Below are positions 27,796 through 36,842 of a stretch of 64,000 bases of DNA, one piece after another. Location of the stretch: NCBI GenBank assembly GCA_902799765.1, contig CADCBZ010000049.1, forward strand, positions 18,179 through 82,178. Direction: 5' to 3'. A program made the position numbers and the translations under genes. Under the pieces are notes generated by a model that worked only from the letters and a program-made list of their open reading frames with translations, was not told the DNA's origin and did not search any database. The DNA comes from an uncultured Prevotellaceae bacterium. GTDB lineage: Bacteria > Bacteroidota > Bacteroidia > Bacteroidales > Bacteroidaceae. How positions within the stretch are numbered: position 1 is the stretch's first letter; every line of letters starts with the position of its first letter.

Positions 27796-28758
27796 TTATT
27801 TTATTTTTACTTGTTCTTTACAATGATGAATGACCCGTCTGTCGGCAGTTATTTCCGTGCATGCGCCGCACACACCTTCGCCGCAACACATTTTGGCATT
27901 GTTGCAAGCCGAGAGCTTTACATGACTGCTGCCGATATATTGCAGATAGGCGGCCACCTGGTGTATCACATATTCCGAAGCGCCGACATGAATCAGACTG
28001 CCGCCATCAGTCACGAATCGCCTGATGAGGTGCTTGGCAGATGTGCTGAGCTCACTATCGTCATCAAGCAGAGTCAAAGGTCTGTATGGAAGTTCAAACA
28101 GATCGAGCTGGAACTTCAGGATGGAAGGTGAGAAGTTTCCTTCGTCAACATACAATTCTGTTTCGTTATGTCTTGATTGTAGATACATCACTGCTGATAC
28201 CGATGGCAATAAACCAATGCCCTTGGTCAGTATCAGGCAGCGACTCGATTGTTGCGCTTCCAGATGCTGCAATCCTAACAGGCCGTTGTTGAACGGGCCG
28301 CGTAGCAGCAGCGTGTCACCCTCGGCCAAGTCCTTGAACTGGTTCGTCTTAACACCACGAAAAAGTAGCGTCATTCCTATACTGCCCACCATCATCTCCT
28401 CAAATTGTACGGAGATGGGGACATCGTACCAGGAAACCGTATCTTTACGGCGTACAAACACAAAGCCGCCCGGACGTTTTACCTCCCTCTCTAATGATAA
28501 AGGTACCTTAACCCTAAAAAACACCAAGCCGTCGTAATGAATTACCGACATCACCTCGCATTCATACGTCAACCGACTGGGTTTCGCCTTCCCACCATTT
28601 CTGAGCAGTTCCTGCTTGATGCAGATACCACCACTGGCCTTACAGTCGCAAAAGGCCTTGCCATTGACCTGACTGCAAACTGCACAACCACCCGTCACTG
28701 CCAATATACATGGGCAGAAACGGCTGCCATAGTCAGCACATAATCCGTTTATAATCAC
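27796..28758 (-). CDS. PyrK/ferredoxin-NADP reductase-like flavoprotein with Cys-rich N-terminus
   Basis: About 320 residues. The first 50 are rich in Cys (GLCADYGSRFCPCILA, GGCAVCSQVNGKAFCDC, GGICI), a possible extra Fe-S domain. An FAD-binding barrel, an NAD-binding domain (LILTKGIGLLPSVSAVMYL) and a terminal [2Fe-2S]-type motif CNNAKMCCGEGVCGACT follow, as in dihydroorotate dehydrogenase electron-transfer subunits. The start is uncertain. The open frame extends to a TTG inside the -7 box, so the GTG at 28758, about 20 nt into the transcript, is preferred. No pyrD is nearby; the partner is probably the FAD oxidoreductase. Confidence 0.78.
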   Translation of the reverse strand: MIINGLCADYGSRFCPCILAVTGGCAVCSQVNGKAFCDCKASGGICIKQELLRNGGKAKPSRLTYECEVMSVIHYDGLVFFRVKVPLSLEREVKRPGGFVFVRRKDTVSWYDVPISVQFEEMMVGSIGMTLLFRGVKTNQFKDLAEGDTLLLRGPFNNGLLGLQHLEAQQSSRCLILTKGIGLLPSVSAVMYLQSRHNETELYVDEGNFSPSILKFQLDLFELPYRPLTLLDDDSELSTSAKHLIRRFVTDGGSLIHVGASEYVIHQVAAYLQYIGSSHVKLSACNNAKMCCGEGVCGACTEITADRRVIHHCKEQVKIK

Positions 28759-28788
28759 AAACTCTAATTTTTCAATTAATAGATGCTG

Positions 28789-28796
28789 CAAATATA
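28789..28796 (-). promoter_or_regulatory. promoter -7 element of the reductase-MATE operon
   Basis: TATATTTG on the minus strand, in A/T-rich surroundings, about 30 nt before the GTG start. Confidence 0.5.
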
Positions 28797-28886
28797 AGAC
28801 GAAATATCTGAATTTGGACTAATTTAATTATTAATAATTGTTAAGACGATGTCATTTCAAATCCCTGCCAGCCCGAGATGACAGAA

Positions 28887-28926
28887 AATGAACGAGGGCG
28901 TGTCAATCGACACACCCTCGTTCATT
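28887..28926. terminator. hairpin terminator
   Basis: AATGAACGAGGGCGTGTC (28887-28904) pairs with GACACACCCTCGTTCATT (28909-28926) around an AATC loop, with one mismatch. It ends the minus-strand gene at 28944. Confidence 0.8.
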
Positions 28927-28943
28927 TAATGAATTGATTTTTC

Positions 28944-29306
28944 TTACTTGTTCAGACCACGATTGTTAATCGTAGAATTCAGCAATGTGAGATAGGTACG
29001 GAACTGCTTGTCGTTCAGAACATAGCGCATCCACTTCACGTCGTTATCCAGTGCACGTGCAACCAGTTTCTTACGGTCGTTAGCACCATACTGGGCAGCG
29101 AACATCAGCTCAGAAGCGAATGTGTGGTGAATGTCAGCAACAGCCTCTTTCTGATCATCGGCCAGATTAAGGGCCTCGGAGAGCTTATCCATGTTCACAT
29201 TCAGCTCGTAAGCCTCCATATTGCTTGTACCCATTGCCATCTCACCTTCTGCAAATGCGGTTGTCATACTCAGCATTGCAACTAATGTCAAAATCATCTT
29301 TTTCAT
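28944..29306 (-). CDS. small exported protein of unknown function
   Basis: A 120-residue protein with a clear signal peptide (MKKMILTLVAMLSMTTAFA, cleavage before EGE). The mature part is mostly helical (MDKLSEALNLADDQKEAVAD, LNDKQFRTYLTLLNSTINN) and loosely resembles small periplasmic helical proteins of Bacteroidota. An upstream in-frame start would add a basic leader (LRVKKRKGKK) and is less likely. It is monocistronic with its own promoter and terminator. Confidence 0.7.
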   Translation of the reverse strand: MKKMILTLVAMLSMTTAFAEGEMAMGTSNMEAYELNVNMDKLSEALNLADDQKEAVADIHHTFASELMFAAQYGANDRKKLVARALDNDVKWMRYVLNDKQFRTYLTLLNSTINNRGLNK

Positions 29307-29398
29307 CTTTTTACCCTTTCTTTTCTTTACTCGGAGCATTGTCTATTTTCGCTCCTACTTTAATAATGTTATCCTGTCTTTTTTTTCTTTTGACGGTG

Positions 29399-29406
29399 CA
29401 AAGGTA
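29399..29406 (-). promoter_or_regulatory. promoter -7 element of the small exported protein
   Basis: TACCTTTG on the minus strand, leaving a leader of about 85 nt. Between 29307 and 29769 I see only this promoter and the tRNA below. Confidence 0.5.
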
Positions 29407-29627
29407 AGACGATTTTTTGGATTACGCAAACGTTTTCGGAAAATTGTGCACGTGCACAGTGTTTTTATTGATGCATATCAAATAATTCTTTTGAAGGAAA
29501 AGATGGTTATATGGAATGATTTCATTATCTTTGCAGATGAATCAAAAAAAGAGGAAATCAAGAGGCTATAAAAAGGAAAAAGTGGCGCCGAAGCAACCAC
29601 TCATTCACGCTGTAAGGTTTTCAAAAG

Positions 29628-29700
29628 TCGGGATGAGGCGACTCGAACGCCCGACCCCTACGTCCCGAACGTAGTGCGCTACCAACTGCGCTACATCCCG
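29628..29700 (-). tRNA. tRNA-Pro (CGG)
   Basis: Cloverleaf on the minus strand: acceptor CGGGATG/CATCCCG, D-arm GCGCAGTTGGTAGCGC, anticodon stem-loop CTACG-TTCGGGA-CGTAG giving anticodon CGG, and T-arm GGGCGTTCGAGTCGCCT. The discriminator is A and CCA is not encoded. It reads the proline codon CCG. Confidence 0.95.
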
Positions 29701-29769
29701 ATTTTGCGGGTGCAAAGGTACTGTAATTTTTTGAAATACGTGCAAGAAATAGGATAAAAATTTAGATAT

Positions 29770-30831
29770 ATGATAAAAATCAAGGCTTTATGTATTGTTT
29801 TCATGTTCCTGTTGAGTTATTCTGTGAATGCGGAGGAACAAGTGATTGTAGTGAAGAAAGGTGACGTCGCAAGTTTGCTGGAAGCTATTGACCAAGCTAA
29901 CAAACAAAATGCAGACTCGCTTTCAGAGCGTATCTATATCCTGATACCTGATGGATTATACGATCTGAAGACCACAGCACTGACCACTATTAAGGGACAT
30001 AACATCTCACTCGTTGGCCAGAGTATGTACTTTACCATCATCCGTAATGCACCACCCATTGAAATGGAAGGTATTGATAAAACCGCCACAATTCTCAATA
30101 CTGGTTCTGGGTTGTATATGCAGGATCTGACCCTACAGAATGATCTCAATTACTATCAGGCTGGGTTTGCAGGTCGAGGTGTCGCTTTCCAGGATCAGGG
30201 TACGCGAACCATCTGTAACCATGTGAGACTAATGTCCTACCAGGACACCTATTATACTGACAATGCATTGGGACAGTCGTATCTCTATTGCTCGGAGATA
30301 CATGGTACGGTTGATTTTATCTGCGGAGATGGTGATGCGTACTTCGATCTTTGCAGTATTGTGACGGAACGCCGTTCAGCCGATGGCTCTGGTCGAAATG
30401 TGATTGCAGCTCCCCGCACCTCCCAGACGAAGTGGGGCTATGTGTTCATGAACTGTGATATCTATAACCGCGATTCTGACTTCCAGTATGCCCGTGGCTG
30501 GCGGGAAACACCTCGTTGCGTTTGGATAAACACGCGTCTGATGACACCGGAAAAACTGAAGGAACCCCGTTTCGAGCCAAAGGGTATGAGGACTATCAAA
30601 AGTTATTTCAAGGAGTATAATACCAAGGATGCTAATGGTGAGAATATCACACCGAAGTCGAATGTCGTGACGTTCACACTCAATGGTGAGGAGAATGCCG
30701 TTGAAACGATCCTGACTAAACAAGAGGCTAAACAATATCAGCTAAATAATATATTCCCCGACTGGAAGCCGAGGAATATAGTCTTTAAGCTTGCCGATAA
30801 GGCGGCCAAGTTACGGAAGCAGCATCTTTAA
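29770..30831 (+). CDS. pectinesterase (carbohydrate esterase family 8)
   Basis: A 353-residue secreted enzyme that removes methyl esters from pectin. Signal peptide MIKIKALCIVFMFLLSYSVNA. The right-handed beta-helix carries the active-site motifs LMSYQDTYYT (Gln and Asp), GTVDFICGDGDAYFD (catalytic Asp; Cys replaces the usual second Phe) and YARGWRETPRCVW (Arg of the usual LGRPW). It stands alone on the plus strand, with its last 4 nt overlapping the end of the convergent gene. It suggests pectin as a carbon source, in line with KdgK at 40.3 kb. Confidence 0.88.
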   Translation: MIKIKALCIVFMFLLSYSVNAEEQVIVVKKGDVASLLEAIDQANKQNADSLSERIYILIPDGLYDLKTTALTTIKGHNISLVGQSMYFTIIRNAPPIEMEGIDKTATILNTGSGLYMQDLTLQNDLNYYQAGFAGRGVAFQDQGTRTICNHVRLMSYQDTYYTDNALGQSYLYCSEIHGTVDFICGDGDAYFDLCSIVTERRSADGSGRNVIAAPRTSQTKWGYVFMNCDIYNRDSDFQYARGWRETPRCVWINTRLMTPEKLKEPRFEPKGMRTIKSYFKEYNTKDANGENITPKSNVVTFTLNGEENAVETILTKQEAKQYQLNNIFPDWKPRNIVFKLADKAAKLRKQHL

Positions 30832-32870
30832 TGGAACACCTTCCTGAACTGGATATATTCATCACAACGCGATACGTACTGACTGGTATGTGTCGCGTTT
30901 TGCTTTTCGAAGTTGGCTAAAGCCGCAAAGGCACTGTACTGTTGTGTATTGGAAACTGTCTTACGATCGTATTCGTAAGTTTCGTTGTTCCATTCTCTCG
31001 TGAACCACCTCTGCTCCTCCTTATAGAGCTCAGCATAGCTGAGGGCAAAGAGAGCTTTCTCCTTCAAGGCAATATCTGTGGTCTGGCTGGCCTTCTGTAA
31101 CAGTTCCTTGGTCTTTGCCCGCAGATCGACCTCATTCACGCGGAGCGTATCACATACACTCTTACCATCACGCATCAGCCACCAACAGTCACCGGTAAAG
31201 TTGGCTTGTGCATAGTAGGTGGCCAGATTATAGCAGCGCTGGCAGAGTGCTTTGCCTGAGAGAACGTTCATTGTGCCCTCCATCATCTGCATCTCTTTGG
31301 CGAATAGCAGTTTCGGATTCTCACTTACGGTCCAGTTGTAGGTTTCGGCACGATCCACATCAGCGTCCTTGATCCACTGTCTGGTGATCCATGGCTCTAC
31401 TGATACCTTCCGTAACAGGACGTACATACGGTAGCCTGCCTCATTATAGAAGGATGCTGGAACGTACGCCAACCACTTGATGGCTTTATCCCACTGACAG
31501 AGGCGCAGATACTTTGTGCCGATCAGGTCTGTCATGGCCTTCTCGTCTATTTTCAGATTCGCTTTCAGGAATTTGTCGAGGTTCGTCTTGGCAGGGGTGT
31601 TCGTATATGCAAAATATTTCTCCAACTGACTGACACGCATGGTGTCGATGTATTCTGTATAATGATAGTTGTTGGTGACATCCATCAAAGCAATCAACTT
31701 ATCAGTGTTGTTCTGATAATGCTTCATCAGTGCCTGATGCGACAATCTCGTCTTTGCACGGTAGAAATAGCCATCTTCCTCTTTCTTTTCCATCTCTTTG
31801 ATCCAGGCAAGCTCATCGGCGAGGTAATTGTCAAAGGCTTCGCTGTCCGATGCCTGGTTGGCTGTGATAAAGAGCATCAGCACACGGGCACAGTCTTTCA
31901 TACGGTCAGTTCCATCGAGCTTGCTGGCTTCCAGGATGTCTGATGTGGCTTGTTTCTGATGGCCATATAGGTATTCCAACCAGGCCTTGGCTGATTTCCA
32001 CATGATGGGCGTCTCAGTCTTACCTTCACGGACGACGGTCTCGCAGAACTGTCTCATCTGGGTGGCTTCCTGTTCGGTGATCCTACGGACGAAGAGTTTG
32101 CCGTTGAACCATTCCCCACCATTGGCATCTATCACTTCCTGACAGTTGTTCACAAAGTCCTGTAACAGGAAAGGCAGCACCTTTGAGTTAGGATTCTTTA
32201 GATAATGCTGACGGATGGCCTGGAAAGAACGCTTGCGGTAGAACTGGGTCATCAGACTCTGATAATCCCCCATTTCCGCAAACAGCTCACCGGCTTTCTC
32301 TTCCTGTCCTGTCTTATAGAGGGCACCGGCATAGATGTTTTGCATCATGTCCTTATAGACGGTCTCAATCAACTGGCTGGCAGTCTGCTCCCAGTAGTTG
32401 ATATTCTCCTGGTGTCGTCCCAGCATCATGTTACAACGCATATAGAGCAGTGCATGCTGTGAGCGCAGCTTTGTTTTGGTATTACCGAGCGCATAGGTAC
32501 GGATAGCCTGCAGGTCACGCTGTTGTGCGGCAATCTCCTCCTTAGAGGGATAGTTCCACTCATATTGTTTTGATTGTTCCACATCGACACACTTGAGATA
32601 CTTCTGCAGGTTCTTCACATAGCTGACCATCAGACCGTCGCTCTTGTGCTGGGCAGCCTTGATGACATCATCGGCATTAAACCAGAAGTATTCTTCTGAT
32701 GTGCCCAGATAGGCTTGCCAGTTGTCGTTACAGATTTTCTCCACACGTTCTTTGAACTCAGTTCTTCTGTACATACTGAACAGATAGGGGTTGGTGAGTT
32801 CTCCCCAGATACAAGCCAATGTCGGCAATGTCATGGCAGACAATAGGCTAATGATGATAAATTTTCTCAT
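30828..32870 (-). CDS. large exported protein of unknown function
   Basis: A 680-residue protein with signal peptide MRKFIIISLLSAMTLPTLAC. The body is helical and rich in Trp, Tyr and Gln, with recurring A-x-x-Y/L patterns (HALLYMRCNMMLGRHQENIN, TGQEEKAGELFAEMGDYQSL), compatible with TPR-like solenoid repeats. No catalytic motif is seen. It overlaps the preceding lipoprotein gene by 23 nt and is third after murF. The operon position suggests an envelope role, but I cannot name one. Confidence 0.7.
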   Translation of the reverse strand: MRKFIIISLLSAMTLPTLACIWGELTNPYLFSMYRRTEFKERVEKICNDNWQAYLGTSEEYFWFNADDVIKAAQHKSDGLMVSYVKNLQKYLKCVDVEQSKQYEWNYPSKEEIAAQQRDLQAIRTYALGNTKTKLRSQHALLYMRCNMMLGRHQENINYWEQTASQLIETVYKDMMQNIYAGALYKTGQEEKAGELFAEMGDYQSLMTQFYRKRSFQAIRQHYLKNPNSKVLPFLLQDFVNNCQEVIDANGGEWFNGKLFVRRITEQEATQMRQFCETVVREGKTETPIMWKSAKAWLEYLYGHQKQATSDILEASKLDGTDRMKDCARVLMLFITANQASDSEAFDNYLADELAWIKEMEKKEEDGYFYRAKTRLSHQALMKHYQNNTDKLIALMDVTNNYHYTEYIDTMRVSQLEKYFAYTNTPAKTNLDKFLKANLKIDEKAMTDLIGTKYLRLCQWDKAIKWLAYVPASFYNEAGYRMYVLLRKVSVEPWITRQWIKDADVDRAETYNWTVSENPKLLFAKEMQMMEGTMNVLSGKALCQRCYNLATYYAQANFTGDCWWLMRDGKSVCDTLRVNEVDLRAKTKELLQKASQTTDIALKEKALFALSYAELYKEEQRWFTREWNNETYEYDRKTVSNTQQYSAFAALANFEKQNATHTSQYVSRCDEYIQFRKVFH

Positions 32871-33690
32871 AGGTCTCAGGTTTATATCTATTTATATTAT
32901 CTTTGTCGAGGTGGTAGGTGATGATGGCATGCTTGAGATTGCTGCGTTTCTTCTCAACAGCCTCTTTGACGCGAAGAATCTCATCGGCTCCAACGGTATG
33001 CTCAATCCGGATGTTTCTGATTGTTCTTACCCACTGATAAACCGGATAGGCTGCCGCTAAGGGCAGGGGATAGCTGTCGAGTCGTTTCAGATAGGGTTGA
33101 ACGTCACGGATGTCAAGGATGGGATTACGCTCTTCCCACTTCTTAGGATCACCGGTGTTGTAGATCATCAGCACACCATAATCCACAGGCGGTGCCTCCA
33201 TGGAGAGCTGGTGCAGGCGGATGGTTGTCGAGAGCGTCTGTCCCCAGGCTTGTTTCACTTCTTCCAGGAACTGGTAGTAAACTTTCTTGCTCTTCGATGT
33301 GTAGTCACAGTCAATCTGTATCTCACTAACGGGCTTGATGTCATTGGTCTCATTCATCTGTCGGATGCGTTTCACGATCTTCTCTGCCAGCCCTTGGTGC
33401 TTCTGGTGCATACAGTCTTCTGTGATATAGATTGTCGGTATGAGCTCAATGCTGTCAGGCAGTGTGCTGGAAAAGGAGATGGTTGCGTTAGGTCTCGGTT
33501 CTGCACCTTCCTCGTTGATGACCACATCAAAGTAACGACAATACACCTTATTAATATGGTTGCATTGAAGAAAAGCCCATTCTGTCGAGTCGAGTCTGAA
33601 GTCTGTGCGCCAGTAATACACGGCGTTACTCTCTGATAACTCCTCCCGTTCACTGCATCCTGCTATCAGCAGACACAGCAACAGGCTCAT
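32848..33690 (-). CDS. lipoprotein of unknown function
   Basis: A 280-residue lipoprotein: MSLLLCLLIAGCSEREE with lipobox LIAGC. The fold appears alpha/beta (IELIPTIYITEDCM, SEIQIDCDYTSKSKKVYYQF, GVLMIYNTGDPKKWEERNPI), perhaps a TIM-barrel-like domain of the glycoside hydrolase type. The ATG at 33690 is chosen; the open frame extends to a TTG inside a heptamer-repeat leader. It lies between murF and the large exported protein, overlapping the latter by 23 nt. Confidence 0.65.
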   Translation of the reverse strand: MSLLLCLLIAGCSEREELSESNAVYYWRTDFRLDSTEWAFLQCNHINKVYCRYFDVVINEEGAEPRPNATISFSSTLPDSIELIPTIYITEDCMHQKHQGLAEKIVKRIRQMNETNDIKPVSEIQIDCDYTSKSKKVYYQFLEEVKQAWGQTLSTTIRLHQLSMEAPPVDYGVLMIYNTGDPKKWEERNPILDIRDVQPYLKRLDSYPLPLAAAYPVYQWVRTIRNIRIEHTVGADEILRVKEAVEKKRSNLKHAIITYHLDKDNINRYKPETYEKIYHH

Positions 33691-33702
33691 CCATATTATT
33701 TT

Positions 33703-33724
33703 TCTCTTAACTCTCAACTCTCAA
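33703..33724 (-). repeat. 7-nt periodic tract after murF stop
   Basis: On the minus strand the unit GAGAGTT is repeated and followed by AAGAGAA, spanning the murF stop and the leader of the next gene. Confidence 0.6.
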
Positions 33725-35061
33725 AGCAGTTCGGGCAGTTGGAACAGTTTATTGCTGTTACTCCCCTTGATAAGTATATAGCGACCTTCTGGTTGCTGCT
33801 CTCGGATGGCGGCTTTCACTTCCTCTACATCATGGAACTTACGAAAGGCACAGGGGATATCAGCAAAGTTATCTCCGACAAGCCACACTTCTTCAAAGCC
33901 TGAGGCTTCAAGGTCGGCTACCAGCTGACGATGTTCTGCATCGCTCTCCGTACCCAGTTCTCCCATCTGTCCGAGGATAGCCATCTTATGGGGTACCTCC
34001 ATCCGACGGAAGTTGTCGAGCGCCGCCTGCATCGAGGTGGGGTTGGCGTTATAGGCATCTACAACGAGGTGGTTCTTTTCCGTCACAGTCATCTGTGAGC
34101 GGTTATTGCTGGGTGTATAAGCCTCTAAGGCCGCACAGATCTTTTTGCGATCCACTCCAAAATTGATACCGACGGCAATGGCTGCCAGCAGATTATCGAT
34201 GTTGTAGGAACCGATGAGTTGTGTCTGTACTTTATGCCATTTCGTGGAGCGTCCTTCTTCCTCAAGGGTCATCAGAGGCTCACGCCAACGGAACTTCAGA
34301 AACGGGTCGCAGGCAATGATCTCACCGCTGATACAGGTGTATTGGTTCTCCGGATCGGTGGAGTAGGGAGAGAGCCATATCTCTTCTTCGTCACCAATCT
34401 GATCAACGAGATGGTCGTTGTCGGCGTTGATGAAGATGAGGCCGTTCTCACGTGTCCGCAGGAAATCGTAGAGTTCGCATTTGGTCTTGATAACACCTTC
34501 GAAGGAGCCGAAGCCCTGAAGGTGAGCTTTGCCCACATTGGTGATCAGCCCACAGGTGGGTTCTGCCGTCTCTGCTAAGGTCTTGATGTCCCCAGGGTGA
34601 CTGGCGCCCATCTCGATGACGGCGATCTCATGTTCCTTCGTCAAACGGAACAGCGTCTTAGGCACGCCAACATCATTGTTGAAATTACCCTGCGTATAGA
34701 GCACATTGTATTTCTGGGAGAGCACAGCAGCCACAAGTTCCTTGGTGGTTGTCTTGCCGTTGGTACCCGTGATGCCGATAACGGGGATATCGAACTGGCG
34801 ACGGTGTTCACGGGCCAGATCCTTGAAGGTCTGCAGACAGTCATCGACAAAGATGAACCGGTCGTCGTTTGCAGGCATCACAGATTGGTCGTCGATGATG
34901 GCATAGGCGCAACCTTTCTCAAGGGCTGATACTGCAAATTTATTGCCGTCGAACGACTCTCCTTTCAGAGCCAGGAAGATACTCCCTTTTGGACAGTCAC
35001 GGCTATCGGTCGTGATGCATGGGTGCTGCTGATAAAGCTGATATAGTTCCTTAATTTCCAT
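33721..35061 (-). CDS. murF: UDP-N-acetylmuramoyl-tripeptide--D-alanyl-D-alanine ligase
   Basis: A 446-residue Mur ligase completing the cytoplasmic peptidoglycan precursor. N-terminal UDP-binding part with CITTDSRDCPKGSIFLALKG, ATP-binding motif PVIGITGTNGKTTTKELVAA (about residue 97), central QGNFNNDVGVPKTLFRL and EMGASHPGDIKTL, and C-terminal NNRSQMTVTEKN with DAYNANPTSMQAAL. The start at 35061 opens MEIKELYQLY; upstream in-frame codons fall in the promoter. It heads an operon with two exported proteins and is divergent from folP. Confidence 0.95.
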   Translation of the reverse strand: MEIKELYQLYQQHPCITTDSRDCPKGSIFLALKGESFDGNKFAVSALEKGCAYAIIDDQSVMPANDDRFIFVDDCLQTFKDLAREHRRQFDIPVIGITGTNGKTTTKELVAAVLSQKYNVLYTQGNFNNDVGVPKTLFRLTKEHEIAVIEMGASHPGDIKTLAETAEPTCGLITNVGKAHLQGFGSFEGVIKTKCELYDFLRTRENGLIFINADNDHLVDQIGDEEEIWLSPYSTDPENQYTCISGEIIACDPFLKFRWREPLMTLEEEGRSTKWHKVQTQLIGSYNIDNLLAAIAVGINFGVDRKKICAALEAYTPSNNRSQMTVTEKNHLVVDAYNANPTSMQAALDNFRRMEVPHKMAILGQMGELGTESDAEHRQLVADLEASGFEEVWLVGDNFADIPCAFRKFHDVEEVKAAIREQQPEGRYILIKGSNSNKLFQLPELL

Positions 35062-35081
35062 AAACTTCGTGAATTTTGCTG

Positions 35082-35119
35082 CAAAGATAGTGAAAATTCT
35101 TAATTCATAATTCTTAATT
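35082..35119. promoter_or_regulatory. murF promoter and 7-nt periodic leader of folP
   Basis: The minus-strand -7 TATCTTTG is at 35082-35089. At 35095-35119 units AATTCTT, AATTCAT, AATTCTT and AATT run at a strict 7-nt period up to 5 nt before the folP ATG. Confidence 0.6.
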
Positions 35120-35124
35120 GCGAT

Positions 35125-35925
35125 ATGGACTATACGATCAATGTACATGGGCAGTTAATGGAGCTGTCACAGCCACAGGTGATGGGTATCCTGAACGTGA
35201 CGCCCGACTCTTTTTTTGCAGGGAGCCGCATGCAGACTGAGCAGGCGATAGTTGGGCGTGTCCATCAGGTTGTGGCCGAAGGAGCTACGATGATAGATGT
35301 CGGTGGTTGCTCTACGCGTCCTGGCTCGGAACCGGTCTCTGAGGTTGAGGAGATGCAGCGTCTTCGTCTGGCCTTAGGTGTGGTCCGCCGTGAACAGCCT
35401 CATGCCGTCGTGTCCGTTGATACCTTCCGTCCCGATGTGGCGCGAATGGCAGTCGAGGAGTTTGGAGCTGATATCATCAATGATGTCAGTGAGGGAAGTG
35501 CAGAGATGTATAGGATGATTGCTCGCTTGCGCGTACCTTATATATTAATGTCAGTTCAGCCGACCCTCCGTGATATGTTACTGGCATTCGCCCGTGAGGT
35601 TCAGCTGTTACGTGACTTCGGTGTCAAAGATATCATTCTCGACCCTGGTTTCGGGTTTGGTAAGACTGTCGCCCAGAATTATCAGGTGATGAACAATTTA
35701 GAACGACTCCAGGTCATGGAGTTGCCTCTCTTGGTGGGTATCTCCCGCAAGTCGATGATCTTCAAACTACTGGGCTTGACGCCTGATGAATCACTGAACG
35801 GCACGTCTGTGCTCAACACCATTGCACTGATGAAAGGAGCCAGTATCCTTCGTGTGCATGATGTGAAGGAAGCTATTGAGTGCGTGAGAATAGTAGAATC
35901 CCTAAATGGTCAAATAGATAAGTAG
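35125..35925 (+). CDS. folP: dihydropteroate synthase
   Basis: A 266-residue folate-pathway enzyme joining pterin pyrophosphate and p-aminobenzoate; the target of sulfonamides. It has QVMGILNVTPDSFFAGSR, MIDVGGCSTRPGSEPVS, SVDTFRPDVARMA, DIINDVSEG, ILDPGFGFGKTVAQNYQ and LLVGISRKSMIFKLL, covering all substrate-binding loops of the TIM barrel. It is followed after 3 nt by cdaA, the usual pairing in Bacteroidota. Confidence 0.95.
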   Translation: MDYTINVHGQLMELSQPQVMGILNVTPDSFFAGSRMQTEQAIVGRVHQVVAEGATMIDVGGCSTRPGSEPVSEVEEMQRLRLALGVVRREQPHAVVSVDTFRPDVARMAVEEFGADIINDVSEGSAEMYRMIARLRVPYILMSVQPTLRDMLLAFAREVQLLRDFGVKDIILDPGFGFGKTVAQNYQVMNNLERLQVMELPLLVGISRKSMIFKLLGLTPDESLNGTSVLNTIALMKGASILRVHDVKEAIECVRIVESLNGQIDK

Positions 35926-35928
35926 CCT

Positions 35929-36705
35929 ATGTTCATCGAGTTCGGATTAATAGATATTATCGATATCTTCCTGGTGGCGTTGATGTTGTTCTACATCTAC
36001 CGCCTGATGCGTGAGTCGCGTTCCTTGAATGTGTTCATCGGCATCATGGTATTTGTCGTCATCTGGCTCTTTGTGTCGCAGATCATCCGGATGCGCCTGC
36101 TTGGTTCTATTCTCGACAAGTTGGTCAGTGTGGGTGTGATTGCGTTGATTGTGCTTTTCCAGGAAGAAATCCGTATGTTCCTCTATAATCTGGGTGCTCA
36201 TCGGCGTATGAGAAGTTTCATGCGGTTCTTCTCGAAAGAAAAGGGAAAAGACAAGAAGGAAGTGAAGGAGACCATCATGCCAATCGTGATGTCGTGCATG
36301 AACTTAAGTAAAGGAAAGGTTGGTGCCTTGATAGTGATAGAGCGTACGGTGCCTTTGGATGATATTGTGCGGACGGGTGATACGATTGATGCCGCCATCA
36401 ATCAACGCTTGATAGAGAATATATTCTTTAAGAACTCCCCCTTGCACGACGGTGCCATGATCATCTCTAAGCAACGTATCAAAGCTGCCGGTTGTATCCT
36501 CCCTGTCAGTCACGATCTGGACATTCCGAAGGAGTTGGGATTGCGTCATCGTGCTGCGATGGGGATGTCGCAAGAGAGTGATGCCCTGGCTGTCGTGGTA
36601 TCGGAAGAGACAGGAGGCATTTCCGTGGCAGTGAGGGGAGAATTCCGTCTCCGTCTCTCGGCAGAGGAGCTTGAGGCTATCCTGACAAAGGAACTGGGAG
36701 ATTGA
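35929..36705 (+). CDS. cdaA: diadenylate cyclase (CdaA-type)
   Basis: A 258-residue membrane enzyme making cyclic di-AMP from ATP. Three membrane helices at the N-terminus (IDIFLVALMLFYIYRL, VFIGIMVFVVIWLFV, SVGVIALIVLFQEEI) precede the DAC domain with the catalytic DGA motif (FFKNSPLHDGAMIIS) and RHR motif (ELGLRHRAAMGMSQ). c-di-AMP governs cell-wall and ion homeostasis. It is probably co-transcribed with folP; a terminator follows at 36733. Confidence 0.94.
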   Translation: MFIEFGLIDIIDIFLVALMLFYIYRLMRESRSLNVFIGIMVFVVIWLFVSQIIRMRLLGSILDKLVSVGVIALIVLFQEEIRMFLYNLGAHRRMRSFMRFFSKEKGKDKKEVKETIMPIVMSCMNLSKGKVGALIVIERTVPLDDIVRTGDTIDAAINQRLIENIFFKNSPLHDGAMIISKQRIKAAGCILPVSHDLDIPKELGLRHRAAMGMSQESDALAVVVSEETGGISVAVRGEFRLRLSAEELEAILTKELGD

Positions 36706-36732
36706 ACGTAAAGGATTTCATTTAATTTTTCG

Positions 36733-36773
36733 AAAAATAATCCCCAATCCTGCACGGGTTTCAGATTATTTTT
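36733..36773 (+). terminator. cdaA terminator
   Basis: AAAAATAATC (36733-36742) pairs with GATTATTTTT (36764-36773), with an inner CCC/GGG pair. Confidence 0.65.
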
Positions 36774-36774
36774 G

Positions 36775-36782
36775 TATTTTTG
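36775..36782 (+). promoter_or_regulatory. pta-ackA promoter -7 element
   Basis: TATTTTTG directly behind the terminator, about 60 nt before the pta ATG. Confidence 0.5.
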
Positions 36783-36842
36783 CAATCTCAATGTTACAAA
36801 CAGACCATCTAAGAACATTATTCATTTAAATAAAAGCAAACT

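Noticed and set aside
29536-29673. Short plus-strand ORF starting at 29536
   Set aside because: It runs into the antisense of the tRNA-Pro gene, has no family features and only a weak promoter.
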